Below are positions 55,201 through 64,000 of a stretch of DNA of 64,000 bases, in pieces. Both the position numbers and the translations under genes were made by a program. Below the pieces are notes generated by a model. That model made no database searches, was not told the DNA's origin, and saw only the letters and a program-made list of their open reading frames with translations. Every line of letters starts with the position of its first letter. Within the stretch, counting starts at the first letter, position 1. Origin of the DNA: Zingiber officinale (lineage: Eukaryota; Streptophyta; Magnoliopsida; Zingiberales; Zingiberaceae); the NCBI RefSeq assembly GCF_018446385.1, contig NC_055989.1, positions 133,823,004 to 133,887,003 of the forward strand, written 5' to 3'.

Positions 55201-58200
55201 CTTTTCCTCAGATGTGAAGGTATAGTGACAGTTTGAAGGTTCATTCAAGTTCAGTATGTAAAATTCTTCTTCCTGTATCCCTTTGTATCCATGTGCCATC
55301 CTCTCCCATTCATTTTCCTTTTCCTTTTTTGTCTTAATAGAGCCTTTAAAACATAATCATAGGAAAATGGTCTTAATTAATTTCATTTCCTAAAATGTCC
55401 TAGCATCAATTTTTTAGATAGTGCAAAGAAAGAAATTATTTTTGTGTTCCCTCCTATCATTAGGAGCCACAACATCAATTATTGATTTTTTTTCTCCAAA
55501 AATTGCTTGGCAAAAAATCTAAAGGTACCCATTTTATTTATATTATCAAAAGAACGCTCCTCTTTCAAAATTTATCAAAACAATTCCCATCCATAATTCC
55601 CATAACTTGATACTCAAAATGGCCCTTTGTGTTCCTCCTCTGAGCAACTTTCACCAAAACTGCACCACTTTGAAATAACTTTGACTAAAGCTTCAAGGCG
55701 GTGAAGCTTTGATCAAAACTGCTCTCTGCTCATGCTCTTAGGATAGTGTACCTCTAACATGGAGCAACTCTGGCCAAAGCGGCTCCACCAGGCCAAAGCT
55801 GCTCCACCAGGCCAAAGCTGCTCCACCATGGAGCATTTTTGACCAAAACTGTCAATGTTTTTCCAAGTTTGGGTGGATATAGTTGGTGAATGAAAAGTTA
55901 AAATTCATTTAATTCTATTTTTCTTATTGGTATCATTTGTCAAACAGGTAATCATTACCACTTTTCATCAACAAAAATGTTAAAGATTACTAGTGTTATT
56001 ATTATGGTCTTTTCTGTTGCAGGACAGTGAGGCTTATGCATGTTTACTAAATGTTTTGGCTCCTGAGCATAGTAGGAAGCCATACCCGAAAACTGTGAAA
56101 GATCTTCTTGACAGAGCAAAATTAGTGCTTGAACATGCAGATAGGATTGGTTGCAAAAGGTATCTCACCCCAAAAGATATTGTGGATGGTTCACCAAATC
56201 TTAATCTTGCCTTTGTCGCCCATATTTTCCAGAAAAGGTAAGGTACTTTGTCTATTATATTCTACTAGATATTTGGAGTTTCTGAAATATATATATTCTA
56301 ATTTAGAGAATTTACCCAAACTTTTACTTAATATCTTTTTAACATCTTTTACATGCTTATACCTTACATTAACGAGAAATCAAGATTAATCCCCTAGGTG
56401 CACACCCCTTTTACCTTTTATCTCGTTGTAATTTTATCTTTTTGGGGGTAAGAGAAATGGTGGGCCACCAATAGGTACTCATATAGCCATTGGAATTGAC
56501 CAATGAATATAATTCATCGACAGATGACTTGGGTGTTAAACTGCAGGAAAAACTGCAGAAAAAAAGAAAATAGGTTGATTGGTGTTTTGATCCATGCCTG
56601 TGCGACTGAGCCATGTGGCTGATTCGGCAAACCTAGCAAAAGATCCTGCATCTAAATAGCGTGAAGGTTGATCTTCCATAGAAGATGACTTGGGTGTTAA
56701 ATTGTTAATTCATCGACAGATGGTGATAATGTAATTTTTAAACATTATGCACATCCAAACATAATACATGGCAATAAATATATCTTTTTAAATATTATAT
56801 GACTCAGAGTTTACATTCCTGTTCTAGATACTAAAACAATCAGAAACATATATCTTTGTGGATCTAAATCAACTTGATTTGAAGCATTTTGCTAATTTTG
56901 TTCTATACAAGCCAACAATTTCAATCATTATTAGTGTTAACGCTTTCAGAAATCTTAATGTCTCCAACCATCTGTTATTTTCAGGCCACATGTTTATTTT
57001 GTAATTTTTTGTCCTGTGTATTTCTGATGTATGAATAAATGCTGTATTATTAATGACAATTCAGTGTTTAATAGGCCTTTGACCAGTGAGACCTCCACAT
57101 ATACAAATAACTATCTGTCTCCATGACAGCTATATCCAAGTGTTTTTAACCTGCAGGAATGGGTTGTCATCCCAGATGAAACAGATCACCTTTCTTGAAG
57201 CAAATGCTGACAGCCCACAAGTTTCAAGGGAGGAGAGAGTATTTAGGTTATGGATTAATAGTCTCGGAATTTCATATATAAACAATGTGTTTGAAGATCT
57301 CAGAACTGGGTAAAGAATATCTAACTCTCGTGTAGTCTGATTACTACTTGTTTGTTTATTAGGAGACATACAGCAAGCATTTTTACTAATATATTGCTAA
57401 ATTTAACATGCAGATGGGTCCTCCTTGAGGCCATTGATAAGGTAGCACCAGGAATAGTTTGTTGGAAATCTGCGAACAAACCTCCAATAAAAATGCCATT
57501 CAAGAAAGTAGAGAACTGTAATCAAGTTATTAAAATTGGGAGACAACTGAAATTTTCTCTGGTGAATGTTGCTGGACATGACATAGTGCAAGGGAACAAA
57601 AAACTAATATTGGGTAAATATCATTACTTTGAAGTGTGGCAGCCAGCTTGATTAACTACCTAAATCAACTAATTGTTTGATGTAGAGTTTAATCTGGAAA
57701 CAATAGAGATTGGAACTCTTTCTTTTAGTAGTTTAGTACCAGTTTTGCTAAATCATTATTATCGATTTACTACTGAATATCCAAATACATATGTTCCAGC
57801 TTTTCTATGGCAACTCATGAGATACAACATTCTCCAACTTTTGAGGAATCTGAGATTCCACACTAGTGAAAAGGAGATAAAAGATGTTGATATCCTGAAC
57901 TGGGCTAATAATAAAGTAAAGAGTTCAGGAAGATACTCACGGATGGACAGCTTTAAGGTAAATAGTTTCCTTTTTTCTCAAGTATAAAACTCTGAAGACA
58001 TACAATTAAAAATGTCATTGGAAGAAGAGGAGATATCACACTTCATTGGTATAATTAAATCTTTTTTTTTGTTGTTGTTGCTGTTTGCTAAGAATTCTTT
58101 GTTGTTGTGAACTAAATCTCATTTTTAGCTGGGTTTTTTTTTGAGAAATTCTCCATATAATTGTAACGTCTAAAGCTATTGTAACGTAAATTTTGGTTTT

Positions 58201-58793
58201 ATATTTGTGCTGTATGTTTAAGCAAATCTTTAATCTTTATAGACGTTTGTCAACTATGACCGACCAATCTTATTTAGTGAATTTGTAGTTAGTGAAGGGG
58301 AGCCTTGTCGCAATGATAAAGTTGTCGCCATATGATTTTATGGTCATAGGTTTAAGTTATAGAAATAACCTCATGCAATATAGAATAAGATTGCATATTA
58401 TAGATTCAATGTGGTTTGACCATTCCTTGAAACCCTGCATTGGGTGGAGTTTCGTGCAACACCGAGCTGCTCTTTTTTAGCAGTTTAGTATAGCTCACAC
58501 TCTAATTATCAGGCAAAATATGTCTCTTAATTTGTATTCTACAATAATCACAAGCCAATGTAAATGAAATATTTGTTTAATTGTTCTTATTCCAGTTTGA
58601 TTACTTGTTTTGTATCAACAGGTTCTCATAACATGTTAAAACTTTTTTTGGTGAATGATCTCATATCAAATCAATTCTATTTCCTCTAATTTTCAGGACA
58701 GAAGTCTTTCATGTGGGATATTTTTCCTTGACTTGCTAAGCGCAGTGGATTCTAGAGTTGTAAATTGGAACCTTGTGACTAAGGGAGGAAATG
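52260..58793 (+). CDS. FIM: Plant fimbrin (actin-bundling, four calponin-homology domains), partial at 3' end
   Basis: Twelve exons: 52260-52346, 52442-52624, 52728-52954, 53041-53212, 54777-54815, 54930-54998, 55103-55219, 56023-56237, 57157-57309, 57414-57613, 57800-57957, 58697-58793. All introns are GT-AG and all phases agree, giving 572 codons plus one base. The start ATG ([20 protein letters not shown]) fits plant fimbrins. An N-terminal EF-hand-like region (about 10-95) is followed by CH1 (about 118-236; includes [21 protein letters not shown]), CH2 (about 262-368; [19 protein letters not shown]), CH3 (about 388-490) and the first part of CH4 (from about 505). Family proteins are about 650-720 residues, so roughly 80-150 C-terminal residues lie on exon(s) not found before 64000. 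Fimbrin cross-links actin filaments in the cytoplasm. The paralogue cannot be named. No frame break is seen. Confidence 0.95.
53331..53503 (+). mobile_element. Au-like SINE in fimbrin intron 4
   Basis: The head GGGAGCTTTGGCACAATGGT and GTGTTCGAGTC resemble the A and B boxes of Au SINEs; TGTGCACTGGACCACCCTT is the tail. Imperfect flanking repeats ATTCTTCTTTAGTCTTGG and ATTCTTCTAGTCTTGG look like the target duplication. An old copy. Confidence 0.75.
53819..54165. mobile_element. Tourist-like (PIF/Harbinger) MITE in fimbrin intron 4
   Basis: 347 bases with TIRs GGGCATGTTTGGTT and GGGTGTGTTTGGTT, flanked by TAA (53816-53818 and 54166-54168). TIR sequence and three-base TAA duplication fit Tourist MITEs. 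Confidence 0.85.
55773..55829. repeat. 19-base tandem repeat in fimbrin intron 7
   Basis: Three copies of GCCAAAGCTGCTCCACCAG, the first with GCGGC. Surrounding sequence has related GGAGCA/ACTGC motifs. Confidence 0.9.
58294..58480 (+). mobile_element. Decayed Au-like SINE in fimbrin intron 11
   Basis: Starts GAAGGGGAGCCTTGTCGCAA and ends near GTTTCGTGCAACACCGAGCTGCTCTTTTTT. It parallels the better copy at 58919 with many substitutions. Target duplication not clear. Confidence 0.75.
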
Positions 58794-58918
58794 GTAAGCC
58801 ATTTTATTTATAAGGTGAAGTTGTCTCATTTTCCTTGTTGATTTATCTATATGCATGTTGAATTATTTTTATTACTTAATATAAATCTAATTTATTTTTT
58901 TATCAATAGTTTTGTCGT

Positions 58919-59093
58919 GAAGGGGAGCCTTGACGCAACGGTAAAGTTGTTGTCATGTGACCAAAAGGTCACGGGTTAGAATCCTGGAAACAGCCTCTTG
59001 CAAAAAACAAGGTAAGGCTGCGTACAATGGATCCTTCCCCGGGACCCCGCATGTCGGGAGCTTCGTGCACTGGGTTGCCCTTTTTTTTTATCC
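58919..59093 (+). mobile_element. Au SINE downstream of fimbrin exon 12
   Basis: GGGGAGCCTTGACGCAACGG (A box region), GGTCACGGGTTAGAATCC (B box region), CAGCCTCTTGCA and GGTAAGGCTGCGTACAAT are recognisable Au SINE blocks, ending in a T-run. The 13-bp target duplication ATAGTTTTGTCGT is perfect (58906-58918 and 59094-59106), so the copy is fairly young. Confidence 0.92.
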
Positions 59094-59557
59094 ATAGTTT
59101 TGTCGTCTTTGTACATCAATCAAACATAAATTTCTCATGCATTTAAATATTAGAATGTGAACAAAATTGATTCTTATAAAAATGGAAGGGCACGAAAAAT
59201 GAGACTAAAACTTAGTGCATATGATTTTAAAAGGTTGTTGCTTGGGTCATATAAATAATTGAAGATACATAACCCTCGCAGATGACCACCTACACATTTG
59301 ATCTACACATGCAGTTAAAAAACCTTATATAGCTCATTGAAATAGATTTAAATTAAACAAAATTGAGATAAGATACCAAGCTACCTATTTAGTAGTTTGT
59401 AACTTAAGTGTTAAATATTTTTACAAGTAATGAATACATTGAATATCAATATATTGTTTAATATTTTGCTAATTGTATATACATTAGAATATGCTCCCAC
59501 ATACTTTATATAATATTTTGCACTAGGTCGATTGCATACAATCTGCATACTTTTGAG

Positions 59558-59994
59558 TAGGGGTGCAAACTAATCGAGCCGGCTTACGAGCTTTTCCAGC
59601 CGACTCAAAAAATATTTGATTCGTATTCGAATTTATCGAATTTGAGCCGAACTCGAACATGTTTGAACTTTTTTTCGAGCCGAACTCGAGCCCAAATTAT
59701 ATTATTCGATAGTTCACGAGCTGCTCACGAGCCTTAGTATTTTATTAATATATTAAATAAATAAAATTTGAGTCTTTCGAGTACCTATTTTTGAGCAATA
59801 ATCTGAATAGTTCGCGAACATGTTCGAATCTTTCGAGCCGACCTCGAGTCCTAATTCGAACCAAACTTGAACAAAAATTTTTGAATTTTTTGAGCTTCGA
59901 ATCGAGCTTGAACTTGAATGTACCTATTTCGAGCCAAATTCTAGCCTTAGATTTTTCTACATATTCGGCTCGATTTGGTTCATTTACACCTCTA
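59558..59994. mobile_element. hAT-type MITE in the fimbrin downstream intron/flank
   Basis: 437 bases with TIRs TAGGGGTGCAAA and TAGAGGTGTAAA, both inside a GAGCC-rich repeat body, flanked by CTTTTGAG (59550-59557 and 59995-60002). Same family type as 44009-45499. Confidence 0.9.
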
Positions 59995-60075
59995 CTTTTG
60001 AGTGCGAAGATAGAAATTTTATGTATTGTGCAACTGAAATTTCCTTTCTAATATACCATTGAGACCAAAAGAAGT

Positions 60076-60395
60076 AATTTATCATTGTATTGCCTATCTA
60101 GGATAACACCAAAGGAGTATTGGACAATATCAGCCCCATTTTGTTTGATATCATCTAAGAGAAAGAAAAAAATGTGTACTCGACATGTGAGGATGATGAG
60201 AAAGAAATAAACGAGAATTTTTGAAAATGTTTTCTATCTCATTTCAATAATAGGATTACAATATATAGATATCAAGAATTATCCAATCCCTTAATCCTAG
60301 GGTCTAATATAGGAAGAGATACAACCATAATTACAACTTATCAAATCCCTTAATCCTAAGGTCTAATATAGGAAGAAATAATTGATGCAGGTAAG
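60076..60395 (-). repeat. Possible 3' LTR of the degraded copia element
   Basis: Lies just beyond the RNase H end of the relic and contains two near copies of CCCTTAATCCTAGGGTCTAA about 80 bases apart, with TATTGCCTATC at the outer side. The second LTR is outside the window, so its limits are tentative. Confidence 0.35.
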
Positions 60396-63300
60396 TCTCT
60401 TTGCATCAATTTACTACTGAGAAACTTGCGTTGTTGCATTTTCAAAGCTTTTGTACAGACATCAGCTATTGAAGATCTAAGATGAGGAAGAGTGATAACA
60501 CCTTAAATAAAGACCTTCCTAATGTAATGACAATCCACCTCTATGTGATTTGTGCGTTCATGATATACTGGATTTGCAGCTATTTGAAGGACACTAGTAT
60601 TATCATCATGAAGTGAAGTAGGATTAGGTAGAGGGAATCAAAGTTCAAAAAGATGACATAACCATACAATTTTAGAACAAATGACTCTATACTCAGTCTC
60701 TATGGAAGATTTAGAGACACAATCTTGCTTCTTACACTTCTAAGAAATTAACATAACTCCAAGAAAAATGCATTAGTAACTTCCTAGTATTCGGGTAACC
60801 AACCTAATCTGCATCACTATACACAGTCAAATGAAGAACATATTTTGTAGGAAAAAACAACCTATGAGTAGATAGCCCAATTAAATATCGAGTAATGCAA
60901 CTGCAGCAAGATGAAGATGTCAAGGTGATTGCATAAATTTGCTAATTATATGGATAATATATGAGATATCGGGCCTTGTGATTGTTAGGTAGATAAGACT
61001 ACCAACAAGTTGCCTATATAAAAAAGGATTAGGCAAAAGCTTAGCTTCATCTTTTCGGTATTTCGCATTCATCTCCATTGGTGTATCAACAACAGTAGCA
61101 TCCTTTAAACTAGCTAGCTCAATGAGATCTTGGATATATTTATGTTAATTCATGAACAAACCACGATCTTGAGAGTAAACTTTCAACCCAAAAAATACAT
61201 GAGATGCTCGATCTTTCATTTAAATGTACTATACAACATATTTCGAAGCTTATTGATTATCCCATTGTCTTTACCATCATCAACATAGACTAAGAGAGAC
61301 CATACTCATGGTTGTCTTGGGAAAGAAAAGTGATGAATCATATTGACTTTGTGTGAAAGAGAAGGTGAGAAGAGTACTACAAAGCTTCTCAAACCAAGCT
61401 CTAGGTGCCTGCTTCAACCCATAGAAGGAGTGTCTTAGCTTGTAAACTACATGAGAAGCTGTCACTACATATTGGGTGGAAATTTCATGTAAACCTCGTC
61501 CTTAAGATCCCTATTTAAGAAGACATTTTTTACATCCATATGATATAAAGGCTAATATTTAGAGGATTCAATAGTAAGAATGATTCTCATTGTGGTCATC
61601 TTAGCAACTGATGCAAATATTTCTTCATAGTCGAGGCCATATTCTTATTTATTGTCAAGAGCAATCAATCGAGCTTTGTATCTATCTATAGACCCAGCAG
61701 ACTTGAGCTTCACAAGATAGACCCACTTACTACCAATGAGCTTAACATTTGGAGGATCGGAAAGTATGGTTTTTCTCAAGTGCTCGAAGTTCTGCTTCCA
61801 TTGCTTATTACCAACACTTATGTTCCATAGCCTATTTATAACAAGTGGGAACGAAAATAGAAGACAAAGTAGGAGACATAGCAATGGGGGTTGAAAAATC
61901 ATACCTTTTAGGAGGTTTGTGAGGTCTAGAGCTTCTTCGAAGAGGAGGTGGGTCATTGGAAACAAGATCAGATGCTGCAGGAAGATGTGGAGGAACCTCA
62001 GTGAGACTCGTAGGAGGATCAAATGTAGGAGTGCGTCTATGATAAACTTAACCAGGTTTAAATCTTGGAACTGGTGTTGGTGACTTGGGAAATGTGGTAA
62101 AGTAGATAGAGAAAGGAATTCTGAGGTCTGTTATATGCTAAAGGACTAATTAAAAAAAAACAATTCTAGAGACATGAATTTTACGGACATGAGGATCATA
62201 GCAAAGAAATCCTTTTTGGGTTACAACATATCCTAAGAAAGCACTTTTGATAGAGCAAGTTTATTTCTTTCATGTGCAAGAAGGTGAACAAAACAAACAC
62301 GTCTAAAAATATGAAGATTTGAATAATTTGGTGCATGCCCAAGCAAACGATAGTAGGGAGAATTATTGTTCAAGTTGGGAGATGGTAATCTATTAATCAA
62401 ATAAACAACAGTAGACAACTTCACACCAAAAATGAGAAGGAACATAAGACTCAATTAGAAGAGTGCGAACAACATCAAAAAGATGACGATTTTTTTTTCA
62501 GCCACACAGTTTTGTTGTGAAGTAAAAGGACAAGAACATTGTGATATGATCCCATGACTTTGAAGAAAAAATTGAAATTCATTCGACATATATTCACCAT
62601 CTGAATTTGATGCAAGGTTTTGATTTTGGTAGAAAATTATGTTTTGACTAAAGTATGAAGGACTTTAAACACAAAGAAAACTTCACTCTTAGACCGAAGA
62701 AAATATACCCAAGTAAAGCGAGGGAAATCATCGATAAATGTAACAAAAGCATTTGTAATGTTCATGAAAGATTACAGGGGCAATATGCCATACATTAGTA
62801 TGTACGAGTTCAAAAGATTAGTGGTGCAATTTTTATGGAATGGAAAAGGAAGTGTTTTGCTTTTACCAAGTTTGCAAGATGCACAATCAATAAAATCATT
62901 ATTAGAAGTCAAAATTTTATTTCCAAGTAAATAAGATATAAGCAAGACTTGAAGTATATGATAATTAAGGTGTCCTAAACGTCTATGCCACACTTGATTA
63001 TCACATTAAACAACATTACAAGCAACATAGTTTGACAATGGAGAGGGAGATAGAAACAAAGGAAAGGGATGTTCCACTTTAGGCCCTTGTGTGATCTTCT
63101 TCCCGGACACTTAATCGTGCACAAGACAACCATAATTTGAAAATTGAACATTACAATTGTTATCAACTAATCAACCAACAAATATAAGATTAGTGGACAA
63201 CTTAAGAGACACAAAAACAATATTTAAAGGCTGAAATATCACTAATAGCTGTGACAGGCAAGGAATTACCATATATGATGATCTCCTTTATATTTTTTAA

Positions 63301-63888
63301 CATTATTTAAAGGTAAGACAATGTTGGTCATGTTATTCGAAGTACCAAAATCAAAATATCAAGGTTTAGGATTAGAATTTTGTTAAAGGCCTAAAGTAGA
63401 AAGGACCGAAATTATCATTTGTTGGACCGTTTCAGGAGTAATAAAAGACTGACTAAGACTAAAGGCATTTGAGGAACCGATCCAGACATTTAGGTAGTTT
63501 CAGATTTCTTTGGAGGTTGAGTGGAACAATCTTTGATGATATGCCTTGGTTTCTTACAATAATTGGTACAATTAGTAGCAATGTGCTTGAATCTTTTGCA
63601 ACTATAGCACTGGATATCTCCTTTAAACCTTTCTTGAGCAGCATAGGCAATAGGAATTGGAGTAGAATGTTGAGCTTTCTGTTCCAAGACAGCTTGTGTA
63701 ATGAGTCGTTCTTCTTCCCTGAGAAGCTCTCCTACACCAATATCCAATAAAGGAATTGATTCTCTTTTCATCAGGTTGGACTTGATTGCTTCAAACTCCT
63801 TTATTAACTTCATTAAAAATTGATCACGCTTGCTAGTCTCATGCACACTTTGGGTAACAATGTGTCCTTTAGGAGGTATGTAAGACAC
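60396..63888 (-). pseudogene. Degraded Ty1/copia gag-pol
   Basis: Minus-strand pieces in copia order. Gag (63888-63490) has a CCHC knuckle CYSCKRFKHIATNC and a second, shorter Cys-rich motif NCTNYCKKPRHIIKDC. GAG-pre-integrase (62993-62772) shows MWHRRLGHLNYHILQ and CASCKLGKSK. The integrase C-terminal region is at 62454-62233 (YLINRLPSPNLNNNSPYY). The reverse transcriptase start is at 62022-61645 (KLIGSKWVYLVKLKSAGSIDRYKARLIA), and 61465-61280 has [21 protein letters not shown]. Many stops and frameshifts. It differs from elements A, B, C, D and the Tork relic. Its 5' part continues right of the window. Confidence 0.8.
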
Positions 63889-64000
63889 TTACATACACAA
63901 TTTTGGTGTACTCAGCCAAAAGGTTTCCAAAGGAAGAATAAAACTCTTGGATTGGCATACTCCCTTTCACTACGCTGACCCAACTCGAGTTCCAATTGAA

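Overview
The window is nuclear DNA of a flowering plant. It carries an interrupted plant gene (12 in-frame exons with GT-AG introns, encoding fimbrin) in a sea of Ty1/copia LTR retrotransposons whose primer-binding sites read TGGTATCAGAGC, the plant initiator-tRNA-Met type, plus Au-type SINEs and hAT, Tourist and Mutator-like terminal-inverted-repeat elements. I cannot fix the species. There are no bacterial operons, CRISPR arrays or rRNA genes.

Layout. 1-11220: copia element A (minus strand, Sirevirus type) with gag, broken pol, a downstream envelope-like ORF, multiplied polypurine tracts and long LTRs; its left LTR runs off the window. 11221-12718: unrecognised non-coding DNA. 12719-16605: 5'-truncated Tork-like copia relic. 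16640-18069: gag remnant and LTR of family B. 18070-19037: AT-rich spacer with degenerate repeats. 19038-43132: a four-deep nest. A Mutator-like element (9-bp TSD TAATATTAT) holds the gag-only family C in an LTR-internal-LTR-internal arrangement. The first C gag is split by copia element D (TSD CAAAG), and D is split by a 3.3-kb solo LTR, E (TSD TGGGT). Small inverted-repeat elements follow at 41838-42897. 44009-45499: a hAT MITE (TSD GACATTGC) holding a family-B-like solo LTR (TSD TTTAC). 45539-49732: gag-only element B (TSD CTCAT). 49733-52259: spacer and upstream region of the host gene. 52260-58793: twelve exons of a fimbrin gene on the plus strand, with three SINEs and one Tourist MITE in its introns; its last exon(s) lie beyond the window. 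58794-64000: downstream intron or flank with a SINE, a second hAT MITE and a degraded copia element.

How the parts relate. A and D encode gag and pol. B and C encode only gag and must have relied on proteins supplied in trans. All Sirevirus-type LTRs here carry blocks of short imperfect palindromes, of a GATCGRTC class in A and C and a CCGGGCGCC class in B, D and relatives. In A and C a second palindrome block sits inside the element. In A that block directly precedes a TATA-like box and a pyrimidine-rich leader in front of the envelope-like ORF, which suggests an internal promoter. Tandem repeats in the A and C LTRs fold into small hairpins with compensatory base changes. LTR pairs differ mostly by loss of the middle base of CWG sites, which looks like a methylation-linked sequencing artefact and should temper every frameshift call in these elements.
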